Shown in pieces: positions 37,798 to 49,652 of a stretch of 64,000 nucleotides of DNA. The position numbers and the translations under genes were made by a program. Origin of the DNA: Lineus longissimus. Its lineage: Eukaryota; Nemertea; Pilidiophora; Heteronemertea; Lineidae. Numbering within the stretch: position 1 is the first letter of the stretch; the number at the start of each line of letters is the position of its first letter. The notes under the pieces are model-generated. The model saw only the letters and a list, made by a program, of their open reading frames with translations. It searched no databases and was not told where the DNA came from. The stretch spans positions 992,001 to 1,056,000 of the forward strand of contig NC_088325.1 of assembly GCF_910592395.1 (NCBI RefSeq), written 5' to 3'.

Positions 37798-38444
37798 ACC
37801 CTTATACATGCTTCCCGAAATTGGTGGCTTGCATTGGAACTAACTTTTTCCCCCTTGTCCGTCATTAAAGGCATTCAAGTGTGTTGGTCAACCATGACTA
37901 TCTCCTTTGTCCCTCCACCATAAGGCCTAGTTTCCCCTTATGACATCACTATTTCGGACACTCAGCGCCCCATTTCTGGAAAGGTGTATAGTGTTGGTAA
38001 TATCAAGTTAGTAACTCCAAATCATCTCACTAGAGGGCGAATCTGAATCTGATAAACAATTGAGCATGGCAATAAAAAGACTAACATACATGTATGTCAA
38101 ACGAAATAAAGAAATATCTAAAAATAAGTTTTCTTTTATAACGGATGATATCAGTGGAGCATTTTTGCGAGTGACAAGCAATATAGCTTGTTGTCAAAAC
38201 ATAAACACAAAACATAGGCCTTTCATGTATCAGTGTCTATACATTGTCATTGACGCTTTGATATAAAATGACTTTATCTATTTCAATGGGTCAATACAAG
38301 ATATAACTTCAGCATTGCCTTTCTGAAGACAGACCGACAAATACTGTAAACACAAAGTTTAAAAAAAATTGTATTCACAATAACTTCACTACGGCATGGT
38401 GTATTAGTGGATTTCTAACTGGACCACCAGTGATTACGAACGAC

Positions 38445-38633
38445 GTACCGCTTTAACAGCGTCAACCATCGTTCGCTGACGTCCAGGGCCTGATTGTTCT
38501 AAACAAGTTTTATCACTTACGCTGGTGTTAACTTATTGGCGTTAAGTCTAAGAGGTGAACTGAAGGAGATAACGCTAAGTTAAATCAACGCCAGCGTTAG
38601 TGACAAAAGTTCTTTTGAACTGCCGGCCCATGG
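38445..38633. repeat. Direct repeat at the left edge of copy 1 block
   Basis: GTACCGCTTTAACAGCGTCA onward (about 60 bp) matches 43183-43241. The left copy additionally contains a palindrome (ACTTACGCTGG...CCAGCGTTAGT) lacking from the right copy. Confidence 0.85.
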
Positions 38634-38811
38634 GCCTTACCGTATATCATGTATGACAGGGGCATTTCACCATTAGATTCTCAACTGTGACGCCTTTCAT
38701 CAATAACAATGTTGTGTTAAAAAGACGTTGGTGATTCAGTTTATATCTGTTCTGTGACCAGTTTTGCGCAGTACAGTTAAAGGAAAAGAACGACTGTTCC
38801 GACTTGAAGCT

Positions 38812-41769
38812 ATGGCCGGATATTTCACACGAAACACACTGATTTTGGTCGCCATTCTGGTGGCTGGGTTGCCAAGTGGTAAGTCAGTACGATTTGCTTG
38901 CCTTTCAAAGATCCAAAACCATTTCAAAATATTCCAGAAACGGAAAATATTAAGCCCAAAGATCGTCCAATGCCATGACGTCATATTCTGGTTTGGCGTT
39001 TTTGTTGATTTCGTATCAATTAATGAATATTGGACTTGTAGCGGTAAAGTTTCAAAGTTACCTTTATCTGCGTAGGCCATGTTCTTAAGGTTTATACATC
39101 GCCATAAGAGCCCTATAACATTTTCTACTGATTGCAGCCATAACCACTAGAACCCACAATATATTCAACAACTTATTTGGAGCGTTTTTCACAAACTCAC
39201 CCCTTTGTGGAAATCTTATATTCAAGTTTTAGTGGTGTTGTCCCAGGTTTTCACACAATGTGAGAGATAGATTTTTGTTAAAGTGTCAATGTAGGTCGAT
39301 TTCATCCATGAGTGGTCTCTATGAGTGGTTACCTATGAGCGATCCATTTTATCGACGACTGATCCATTTTATCTACTGGTGCTCCATTTTACCTATTTTT
39401 CCATTAGAAGTCCCTTTTATTTATCCAATGTCCATTTTTATCCATCATTGGTCCCTGTTATCAACTGGTGCTCCTATTTTCGACGAGTGGTCCATTTCTA
39501 TCTGTTATTTCCCCCTTCCTCCATAAGTGCTCCATTTGTTACCTGCGATTGATCCATTTTCATCTGTCAGTGGTCAATTTTTGTTAAAGCATGTGGGTCC
39601 ATTACCTATGAGTGGTCCATTTTACTCAGGAGTGCTCCATTTTACCTATGAGTGGTCCATTTTACCTATGAGTGGTCCATTTTACCTATGAGTGGTCCAT
39701 TTTACCTATGAGCGGTCCATTTTACTCAGGAGTGCTCCATTTTACCTATGAGTGGTCCATTTTACCTATGAGTGGTCCATTTTACCTACGAGTGGTCCAT
39801 TTTACCTATGAGTGGTCCATTTTACCTATGAGTAATCCATTTTCCCTGTGAGTTGTCCATTTTACCTATGAGTGGTCCATTTTACCTATGAGTGGTCCAT
39901 TTTACCTATGAGTGGTCCATTTTACCTACGAGTGGTCCATTTTACCTATGAGTTGTCCATTTTACCTACGAGTAATCCATTTTCCCTGTGAGTTGTTCAT
40001 TTCACCTATGAGCGGTCCATTTTCACCTATCAGTGGTCATTATTCATTCCAGTGGCGCCGTACGACTACAACACTTGTAGTGGTGGATTTTTCCCCGAGA
40101 CCTGCCGTGTCCGACTTTCATCTCACTGCTGCAAGTCCGGCTTTTTCCTGAGCGCCACCTGTTGTCGCAATTCCTGCAGCTACCCTGGCTTCTTTTGGTC
40201 GACTACTACGAGCTGCGTTTTTATAACCAACTCAATGTGCTGCAGTACGTCATCCGGATCTGAATCCTGTTGCAACGCGGCGAGCTATTCGAGGACATCG
40301 TCTAGCAGTGTAAATAGATACTTCACGAGGAGAACCTCCACCTTCGCGACGTGCTATGGAGGTATATACAGCACCGATTACTGCACTAACAGTCTTTCAA
40401 CCGCGTGTTGTTTCAGTGGGTATGGTGTTAGCGCCTCCTGCTGCAGACCTTCAACTTGCCTTGGGAGAAATTGGCGTGGCATCCTATCCACCTGCTCCGG
40501 TAGTTCAACCTATTGCTGCTCCTCGTCTCAATCATGCTGTGATTCGTCTGGTTACGACTACGAGCAAAGACAGAAGAGTTATGAAGCAGGGTAAGTAGCT
40601 TGAAATCATATTCAAAGCAATTAGAACTCCTTCAAAAAGAATTGAATGCCAATTTCACGGGCGGGAGTCTGTCCAAAGAACAGACTCCCGCCCTTCAGCC
40701 TTACTCGGGAATGTATATTTGACCCGTCATCTTAGAGGTTTGACCATAGGCACCACCATTTTGGCTACAACTTGACATCCCAAAGCAATTAGAACTCTTT
40801 CAAAAAGAATTGAATGCCAATTTCACGGGTGGGAGTCTGTTCTTTGTTTCCAGAGAATAGACTCCCATTCTTGAAATTGGCATTCACCTAGTTTTGAAAG
40901 AGTTCTAATTGTTTTAGGATTTCAAGTTCTCGCCAATATGGTGGTGCCTCACGCCTGAAGGACCAACGGAGTGACCAGTACCATCATTACCAAGGTCACC
41001 CTTTTCACTACAGTTGTTTCCATCACAAATTCCACAACAAATGAGAAAATAACTTCGATGGAATTATCGGTTTTCTCCATGTTTAGGCCGAGTGAGCCCT
41101 CCATGCATCCATCCATCTTTGTGGAGATCGATGTATTGGTGTCGCCATGCAGCGTGGAAACGAGGGCCGATATCATGAGGTCACTGAGTTGTTATTGATG
41201 GCGGCGACCTTAGCGTCTGGGCGACATCAAGTCCGACATCGGGTGCATTCGGGTAGCGTGTAATGTATCCTGCACCAGGAGTTGTGCAAGCAGAAACGTG
41301 AGACAGGCAACACTACTGCGCTGCGGTTACTATAATGCGCTCAGTTAAGCTAACCCTCCTTTACATTTCCAGGGCCGTCGCCGGTGGAGTGATTGGTGGC
41401 ATTATCTTGCTCGCCATCATCATCGTAGTACCGGTCTCCGTGGTGTGCTGTTGCAGGGCGAACGGGGCACGTGGGGCAATCCACGCTGACCAAAACGCCA
41501 ACGCCACTGTCGTTGGTACGTATATACAGTAATGAATATCAAGAACAAACTCATCTGAAAAATAATAAAATAAGCTGCGTTACTTTTCGTGGTCGAAATC
41601 AATGTATTTCATAAAAGTCTTCAAACTTTTTTTCATTTTAGCTGTTACTTCGACCAGCAATCAGATCCAACCTAACCAACCTTACCAAGCGAACCAACCA
41701 CCACCATCTGCGAACTACCAGCCACCACCTTACGGATACAACCAACCACCGGCTTCTTATCACCAGTAG
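38812..41769 (+). CDS. Cysteine-rich type I membrane protein with PPxY tail, copy 1 (four exons)
   Basis: Not a family I can name with certainty; about 291 residues. Exons: 38812-38878, 40053-40590, 41373-41515, 41642-41769, phases compatible. Exon 1 encodes a signal peptide (MAGYFTRNTLILVAILVAG). Exon 2 encodes a 179-residue Ser/Cys-rich ectodomain with 24 cysteines, many as CC doublets, arranged as two tandem modules with the same 12-Cys order. Exon 3 encodes a Gly-rich entry and one TM helix (GGIILLAIIIVVPVSVV) followed by CCCR, likely palmitoylated (inference). Exon 4 is a Pro/Gln/Asn/Tyr-rich tail with PPPY, a WW-domain ligand motif. The order Cys-rich ectodomain, TM, PPxY tail is that of Shisa/CYYR1/WBP1-type adaptors, but two 12-Cys modules is not their usual layout. 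A near-identical paralogue starts at 50625. Intron 1 holds an expanded 20-bp minisatellite ending close to the exon 2 acceptor. Confidence 0.8.
39590..40046. repeat. 20-bp minisatellite, expanded (copy 1 intron 1)
   Basis: About 22 units of AGTGGTCCATTTTACCTATG, with variant blocks (ACTCAGGAGTGCTCC) repeated at higher order. The array ends a few bases before the exon 2 acceptor region. Confidence 0.95.
40655..40955. mobile_element. Intron 2 hairpin and inverted-repeat element (copy 1)
   Basis: A perfect 14-bp stem (GGGCGGGAGTCTGT / ACAGACTCCCGCCC) at about 40660-40694 precedes an element of about 205 bp with arms of about 55 bp (GGCACCACCATTTTGG...CCAATATGGTGGTGCC). The same arrangement is in copy 2 at about 52150-52442. 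Confidence 0.8.
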
Positions 41770-42417
41770 TTGGCCCAAGCAACTTCGGCACGGCAACCGG
41801 GACCATCGCAGGAATAAGACACCGACCATCTAGGCTACTGCAACAAATGCGTCAGCAGACCCCTTTACCGCCCCATGAAGTTTAACTAGCAGTTGAAGAG
41901 AACATCATCATATCTTACACCACCTGGACCGCTCTCTGATAAATCCGTAGACGTAGTTTCCGCCTCAGTCACGAATTCTTCGTGCATGTAATCGGTTCGA
42001 TTACAATGAATTCGTAATAATCTAGGGAGAGTTTAGGTGCTCAAATTTAGTTTCCCGAAGTTGCCAATAGGGGCCCCCATCTCACTTTATCAAAACTGTC
42101 AACGCTTGTACAGCACCTTGTATAGCCCCCCCCCCCTTGATTTTCGATGGGACCAATTTCTGTTTCGGTCCGACCCCGTAGGCTATTTCGATACATTTGG
42201 TGCCTTATTCGACGAAAAGAAAACGAAGTCTGGATTAACGAGACCAGCGATGTTGTTGGTAATTTACTCCAACCTCTACATCCGGGGTCTACTTGATTAG
42301 CAATTCAAAATGGCTGCACCATAGACCCTTGACACACCCCTATGTCACATGCCGCGTCACCGCCAGAATCTAGGGGTGACTATGACAAAAACATTTTTGC
42401 GGCCCACCAAATAAGTT

Positions 42418-42724
42418 TTAAAGGGCCAACTTGGGCATAAGATATGTTGTTTTTTTGTACAAAAACGGCTTCCAGCAGGACCGCAACTTCTCCAAACAAC
42501 TGAATGAAAACTCTTTGAATTGCAATATACAATGCACTAGAACGGGTTGTAACCTTAGGTCTGCCTGAAATTCGCAAGCCATGCCCAAAACTGCCTTCCA
42601 ACACTGGTGAAAATCGTTATCAGAAAACGGCATCAGTGTAATACTACAAGTGTCGGCGCATGGTGTCAAGTCGGCACATTATTCTCCTGGCCAGGTAAAT
42701 CACACGCCCAAGTTGTCCCTTTAA
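42418..42724. mobile_element. TTAA-flanked MITE, copy in block 1
   Basis: 307 bp; ends TTAAAGGGCCAACTTGGGC and the complement of TTAAAGGGACAACTTGGGC. TTAA borders are the piggyBac-type target, but the end sequence is not otherwise diagnostic. Confidence 0.85.
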
Positions 42725-43019
42725 ATTGAGAACACGTCATGGTAGACATTAAGGAAGAGACTTGACACTGGATATAGAGGTTGTATTTACCCTAACCTGT
42801 ACAAACTCCCAGTAGGGCCGCCTTTTAGGCTACTATTGAGATGCCAAGGCGACGATTCGGGTCCTTGTCAGGCCAACAAGGTCTCAGAAAGTTTATATCA
42901 TAAATCATAACTGGTGTAGATGTTTAGATCAGCAACAGTCATATAGATGGCTGAGAAGTGTTCAAGTACTGTAAATTTTGTGTTCAAAATTTATATGTAA
43001 TGTATAAAATATATGTAAA

Positions 43020-43182
43020 TGTAGATGTTAGAAAATTTCCGTTCATACATGCCATGTAGGTCAACTACAATTCTCATTCTACCAAAGTCAAGGTCAGGGA
43101 GGCGGTTGTTCAGCACATGACGCCACGAGAGCCTGCTGACTGGGGCCAAAAAGAGGAAGCTAAGGTGGTTTGGCCGCGTGGT
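43020..43182 (+). pseudogene. Non-LTR retrotransposon RT C-terminal fragment (block 1)
   Basis: Frame LTGAKKRKLRWFGRV matches the conserved RKLRWFGHVAR segment near the end of many LINE reverse transcriptases. Cut short by the direct repeat at 43183. Confidence 0.65.
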
Positions 43183-43270
43183 GTACCGCTTTAACAGCGT
43201 CAACCATCGTTCGCTGACGTCCAGGGCCTGATTGTTCTAAACAAATTTTTTAACTGCCGGCCCTGCATGG
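43183..43270. repeat. Direct repeat at the right edge of copy 1 block
   Basis: Matches 38445-38504, with the internal palindrome absent (runs straight to AACTGCCGGCCCTG). Confidence 0.85.
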
Positions 43271-43351
43271 TTTAACGCCATCGAAGCAAAGTCAAGTGGT
43301 CACCATTTCATTAAACGAAAAAAGCAGGCCATTTTACAGATTTTATGAAAA

Positions 43352-43549
43352 TAGCATTCCGCGAAGTTACTATTTATAGCTCACAAGGTCATTTGCATAA
43401 GATATTGATGACGTTTAGTCACGTGACAGTCGGACATCGACACTTATTTCTACGCATTTGAGCTTATTTCAAAGTCAATTATCTTTGACCCTGCATTGTT
43501 TTTAGCATGAATGATACCATAGAGTCAGAGAGAGAAATGTTCAGAACAA
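43352..43549. mobile_element. 367-bp MITE, left part only
   Basis: Left end TAGCATTCCGCGAAG through TTCAGAACAA, where similarity to the intact copies stops. The missing right part is at 49653. Confidence 0.85.
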
Positions 43550-43752
43550 GCCTATCGGCGTCTGATTCACAATGTGGTTTGTGAGGAGTGTCATAGTCGT
43601 CAACAGTGTAGCTTACGTATTTCGAAGACCAGTGGAATTGGCGGCGTCAAATTATTAGTGAAATTTATAATTTACAAATTACAAATTACAAATCGTTTAT
43701 TGAAACCGTGTAAAAAGTTACATTTTACATAAGATGAAAGTACAATGACCAT

Positions 43753-44410
43753 AAGCATGATGAACTAAATAACTGGTGTGACATTGTTGTGGATTTGGTG
43801 GTGTGCAGCTGGAGGAGTGGACAATGTCACAACCAGGGTTCCTACATTATATACAGTGGAACCTCCGTTAGTAGACACCTCTCTATTAAAGACAACCTTT
43901 CCAATAAGGACACTAGTTTTGGTTCCAAATTGGTTGTTTCCATTCAATTTTGACTTCTCTAATCAGTCTTTGGGTGTTCCGAATGCTTGACACATTTCGA
44001 ACATGTTTTGGTTGGAAACAACCCTACAGTCTTACACTTATGGCTGAATGAATGACAGTGCATTTTCGTGAAAGCTCGGTGACGAAATGCTGCGACACTA
44101 TTCGTCACCAACATGTTTGATGGGTGGTGCCATCTGCACAAAGGACGATGAATTAAATAACTGATGTGACATTGTCGCTGCATTTGCAGGTGTCCACATC
44201 GAGGAGTAGATGATGTCACTACATGTACCAGGGTTTGTACTTTCATATACAGTGGACCTACTTTTTGTGGACACCTTTCTATTGAGGACAACCTCTTTAA
44301 TAAGGACAGTAGTTTTTGGTTCCAAATTGGTTGTTTCCATTCAACTCGACTTCTCAGTTTAGGACACCTCTCTGTTAAAACAGCACTTTTCAGTCCCTGG
44401 GGCATTTCTG
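43753..44410. repeat. Tandem duplicate of about 393 bp carrying a TIR-family fragment
   Basis: ATGAACTAAATAACTGGTGT at about 43759 recurs diverged at about 44149. Each half has an ACAGTGG(A)ACCT element related to 13786-13960. Confidence 0.75.
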
Positions 44411-44868
44411 GAAATTTCATGCTATGGAGCAATTGGTTCAGCTAAGTGACAAGAACAGTACTATAAGACGGTTTTAAAAAGTTGAAAATTATTTATTTAA
44501 ATGACATATGAATGGTTCAGCAGTAATTGGCAGTGTGCATTATGTAATGAAATATGATTTACATAATATAACATTTTTGTGACAAATAGTACAGATGATG
44601 GATAAATCGATACAGTGGATAGCTGTTAGAATATGCAATACATGCAATAGCATTTGTTTTTATTGAGATTTTGCGAGAACCAAGTGGTATTTTGACAAGA
44701 TAATAGAAAGCCAATAACACTACAAGAACATGACTTCAATACATTGACATCGTAGTACTTGGTATACTAAAAATATTCAAAGATGGGTATCTTGAGTTAA
44801 AGTACAAGATGTATGAATGAAGGAGGCACTCTGGTAAGAAATGGTGTCGCTAATGAAAGATTAGAACA

Positions 44869-44930
44869 GTCCGTCTCAACCTGCCAAGCTCAGAGCGACA
44901 TGCGCCTGGTTTTGCTGTGACGGGTCACAT
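44869..44930. mobile_element. TGTGACCC element, single arm
   Basis: GTCCGTCTCAACCTGCCAAG to GACGGGTCACAT matches one arm of the 13143 and 32436 elements. Confidence 0.75.
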
Positions 44931-45239
44931 ATACAAAGTTTACATAAAACAAGATTTGTATGTTTATTTAGGAGGAGTACAAAAGTTGTATATAAAATGC
45001 CGACTTCATTATGATTTATAGGACACAAAATTTGACATGACAGCATTTTATAAAATATGAATAATCTATAATGAGAATAGTTTTGTAGCACCAATGATTT
45101 GAAAATACTGAATTTATTTATTGCATGAATAGAACACAAAAAACAGGATGATTACATGATTGTCACATGCGTGAAATATATTGTCATGGATGGGCATTGG
45201 GAACAAAAAGAATTGCGGTTATCAGCTGCATTGGTAGCG

Positions 45240-45690
45240 ATTGCTTTAGCTGATTTTCAGAAACTGACAGGAATGAGAATGTTGATATAGTGTTGAAAAA
45301 ATATTTTTATAACATACATTGCATTCAAATAACACTAAGAAGTAGACGAGTACTAATTTCGCACACTTGAAAATATTTGGACATTGACTGTCACAGGTAG
45401 TGGTAGTAGAGTAATTACATGCCATCAGCAGCACTAATTCAGACAGTTTTCGCTGTGCTTCAGTAACTGACTGGAATGACTAAGTTTGATTGTGCTGAAA
45501 TGATACATAATAACGTACATTGCATAAACAAAATGATTACAAGATTTGTACTGTCTTGAAATATATGGACAGGGACAGTCACTGGAAGTTTGACATGCCA
45601 TCAGTTGCACTGCTCCCGACAGTTTTCACTGTGCTTCAGTAACTGACTGGAATGACTAAGTTTGATTGTTCTGTATTTGCCTCCATTTGG
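45240..45690. repeat. Diverged tandem repeat, about 177-200 bp unit
   Basis: CAGTAACTGACTGGAATGAC, TTGATTGT and ATGCCATCAG recur two to three times. Confidence 0.75.
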
Positions 45691-45818
45691 ATTTTGTGAA
45701 CAAAAGTTACTAACCTTGTGTAATTGAAGTGTCGAATTCGCCTTGGTCGAAATGATAATACAGTAAATAAATCTATTGAATGTTGCTGAAAAGAAAACAC
45801 TTACTATGTTAGAAGCCA

Positions 45819-46731
45819 TGTACACCCTTGTCGGAAAGTTTATGGACACCAGTTTTTGCACATTTTCTCAAAAACGGCTAATCCTATTGAACCCAAATAT
45901 TCACCAATGGTGGAGAATCTTCCTGGCTATCGAATGACGTGATAGTTGATATCAGGACCAATTGCATAACAAAGTTATTACATAATTTTGAGAGGCATCT
46001 ATTTTTCACTTTTTGGTTGATTTTTTTAAAATCGAAGTATAAATCTTGCATCATACAGATAACAATGCTAAGACTTTCTGTGAAGAAAGTATTTGAAAAT
46101 ATCATTTACTTTTCATGATATATCAAAATATCAAAATTTTGAGATTCTGAAAATTTTGAGATTTTTCTGATTTTTCGATATATCCTAGTAGTACCCATGT
46201 CCCCTGAATGAATGGTGATTTTTTTCTGATTTTCAACTAAAGGAACATCTTGAAATTATAATATGAAAATTTTCATACTACCAAGTATCCACCTTTTCTC
46301 AGCAATATTAGTTGCTAGCTGTGCTAAATTGGTGCCAATCATTATTTGGGTATGACTTCTCAATGATACAGTTGCAAAAAACCCAAAAATATCAAATTAT
46401 CAAAATATCAAAATTTTGATATTTCGATATATCTCAAAACCGAAATGAGATTTATCCAAATTTTTTTCACAGAAAGTCTTAGCTATGTGCAATATATACT
46501 GTAGGTTAATTTGGTTTTGAAAAATTGATTAACAAAAAAGTAAAAAAAAGATCCCTCTCAAAATTATGTAATAACTTTGTTATGCAATTGGTCCTGATAT
46601 CAACTATCACGTCATTCGATAGCCAAGAAGATTCTCCACCATTGGTGAAAATTTGGGTTCAATAGGATTAGCCGTTTTTGAGAAAATGTGCAAAAACTGG
46701 TGTCCATAAACTTTCCGACAAGGGTGTACAT
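45819..46731. mobile_element. Foldback element with arms over 200 bp
   Basis: Left arm from ATGTACACCCTTGTCGGAAA and right arm its complement ending GGGTGTACAT. Arms stay alignable through CTCAAAATTATGTAATAACT and beyond, with an A/T-rich, partly self-complementary middle. No transposase frame. Confidence 0.9.
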
Positions 46732-46739
46732 GATAACAC

Positions 46740-48360
46740 CACCACCACCATTATCAATATCATCACAAGTCAACTGGGGAATATGTGTGATATTTGTTCA
46801 AAACTTGCGTATATGGTATTTGCAGGTCTATTGTATTGTTACATATTTTTCACTTTCAAAATTAACTTTTTTACTAGAAATTATGAATCAATACTAACCG
46901 TAAGAAGCGTATGAAATTACAGAAGGCCTTCGTCGAAAAATGTAATGTACTTGTACTCATTCGTGTCATTAAACCTGAAAGCAGCACAGCATAACAGTGA
47001 AATTACCGTGACATCAATGGATGTCAAACTAACATAGTGACGTAAATTTGAATTCGAAGTGCACAAATTCACAATTAAGGTTTCGAACACATTGAGAACT
47101 GAAAAACTTCATACAAATGCTTTCACACCAATGATATGATTGTGGCGCTCCTGATGAGGTATCGCCCTCTGCTAAGCAGCTTTGGTCGTAACTAGGGTAA
47201 ATGTTTTTTTCAAGTGATATGAGCGATGCAATACCTTAGTTTCCACCAGCGCCACGTAGCAGTCAATGAAGTTGTGCTGGTACTCCATTAACGTCATGCT
47301 TCAAATTTGAAGAAATTAATATTACCTTCATCAAGTACGTAATAATATTACACCAGGCCTTTGTCGAAAATGTAGATCTCGAAGTCTAACTGTAATGAAA
47401 GAAAACATCAATGTGACAATATGGTTTACTATGTATGAGGGGGAGAACGGGTATTTTCGGGACACTGGGATGGGCCGAAAATAACTGTCGGGATTCGGGA
47501 TAGACACCCTTATTTTAGCGGGATTCGAGACAAGCCGTGTTTTGCGTCACGATTCGGCTAAAATTGCGTATTGGGAAACGGGATAAGCCTTTTTTCCTAA
47601 CGGGACGTCGAGACAGTTACCCCCCCCTTCCCCGTTCCCACCCTCATGACATGTAGCATTGTTTGTAGGCCTATTGTTACTCACAATCTATTTTTTTGTA
47701 ATTGATACTGGTAGTATCAATGTGAAATATGCCACACGTTGGGAGCATGCAAGGCCTAGTACAATACACCATCATCACAATCAAATATTTCAATAATACA
47801 CTGTCAACGAGAATGAATGTTCAACCATCAATCACGTGCATTGTAGTAGTGTACATCCCCCATCCCATGACGGCTTGCGCCCCGCTGACACGACGAGCAT
47901 ATGGCTGAGCCAATCCATCGCCTATACACTACTTTACAAAAATCGACACCTACTGAAACTTTCACTAATTATTCTCGGAAATGTACTTTATCGTTACATC
48001 AATAAATGCACATTCGAATTTCAAAACTACCACTTATTTTTGCCGTGAAACTGACCTGAGTTATCGAAACACCGTCAAAAGAGGAAGAAGCAGGTCCGCA
48101 TTTATCGAAATATTGCTAAATATAATTGTCAAAATGTCGACCAAATTACCAATTAAATCACAATAAACTTATCAAATGTTCACTCATGCCTTTGGGTGAA
48201 AAAATACTGATTTTTCAATCATTCTCAATTTTACAAATCACCAATCACAAAAAGAAATAATGATGCAATTACCCAAAATAGATGAGATTTGACCACTGGT
48301 ATAATTCCGCCATCTTGGATATCGGCATCGTCACCACCACTTCAAATTCTAAAGTCTTAT
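46740..48360. other. Non-coding spacer inside the 6.1-kb insertion
   Basis: No exon or TIR element recognised. A patch at 47440-47640 repeats GGGA-type words (GGGATTCGGGATA, GGGATTCGAGACA) and ends in a poly-C run. Confidence 0.5.
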
Positions 48361-49648
48361 TCAGGCCTAATATGTGTCACCTGCTGTTGTAAAATGGCTT
48401 GTTTTATCAATAAATAACAAAATATGATCTTTGTAAATAAAATCGGAGATCTTCTGGTGTGTTTTTATGTGAATTTATTACGAACTATCAATGCAGCGCA
48501 GGGCAGCCATCGTGTTCTCATGCGTAGTGGCGATGCGATAGCCATCCGCGGCACTGCTTTTCAAGATGGTGGCAATTGCCCAGTGCTAGAGGCGTTGTAA
48601 GGAAAATTGAGAGCAGGCCCCTAATGAATGAACTCTCAACGATATCGATATATTTTCGTAATTCCAGCACAACTGTTCACCAATGAACGTCCACCGACAA
48701 TCCCACTTAACGAATATTAATATCAATTCATATCATGTATCTTAAGACGCTTTTATTTCATTTTAAAAAGAGTTATCGAGTGAACGATGACCTCCTACCG
48801 TACCCTCGAAATAAACAGCCAAAATGACCACAAAAACACCTTTTTAGAAAAAAACAGCGATTTTTACGAAATAAATGTTATCAGAGACGAAACTAGACAC
48901 TAATTTAGCTAGGTATGCACAGTAATAGTACCTGAAGTGATCGATTTCAAGGAGAAAATACACTGAAAACAACTTTTCAGGAACAGAAATAAGATCACAT
49001 TGTATTCAGGCCTAATATGTGTCACCTGCTGTGGTAAAATGGCTTGTTTTATCAATAAATAACAAAATATGATCTTTGTAAATAAAATCGGAGATCTTCT
49101 GGTGTGTTTTTATGTGAATTTATTACGAACTATCAATGCAGCGCAGGGCAGCCATCGTGTTCTCATGCGTAGTGGCGATGCGATAGCCATCCGCGGCACT
49201 GCTTTTCAAGATGGTGGCAATTGCCCAGTGCTAGAGGCGTTGTAAGGAAAATTGAGAGCTGGCCCCTAATGAATGAACTCTCAACGATATCGATATATTT
49301 TCGTAATTCCAGCACAACTGTTCACCAATGAACGTCCACCGACAATCCCACTTAACGAATATTAATATCAATTCATATCATGTATCTTAAGACGCTTTTA
49401 TTTCATTTTAAAAAGAGTTATCGAGTGAACGATGACCTCCTACCGTACCCTCGAAATAAACAGCCAAAATGACCACAAAAACACCTTTTTAGAAAAAAAC
49501 AGCGATTTTTACGAAATAAATGTCATCAGAGACGAAACTAGACACTAATTTAGCTAGGTATGCACAGTAATAGTACCTGAAGTGATCGATTTCAAGGAGA
49601 AAATACACTGAAAACAACTTTTCAGGAACAGAAATAAGATCACATTGT
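48361..49648. repeat. Near-identical 645-bp tandem duplication
   Basis: TCAGGCCTAATATGTGTCAC starts at 48361 and 49006. The two units differ at only a few bases by eye (for example CTGTTG/CTGTGG, GCAGG/GCTGG). Confidence 0.95.
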
Positions 49649-49652
49649 GAAT

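Larger units (their letters stand above)
38629..43182. repeat. Segmental duplication, block 1
   Basis: Matches 50403-54680 in the same orientation, including promoter-proximal DNA, the whole cysteine-rich gene, the TTAA MITE and a LINE fragment. Introns differ by roughly 1-2 per cent by eye. Confidence 0.93.
43550..49652. mobile_element. 6.1-kb composite insertion that splits a MITE
   Basis: Bordered on both sides by AACAA (43545-43549, 49653-49657) at the exact break in the MITE. The 12-mer ATTCACAATGTG lies near the left edge (43565) and inverted at the right edge. The contents are non-coding repeats. No transposase recognised. Confidence 0.6.

Noticed and set aside
40949-41198. 75-codon frames on both strands conserved between the two blocks
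   Set aside because: Conservation is explained by the recent duplication; the region is intron 2 and both strands are equally open.
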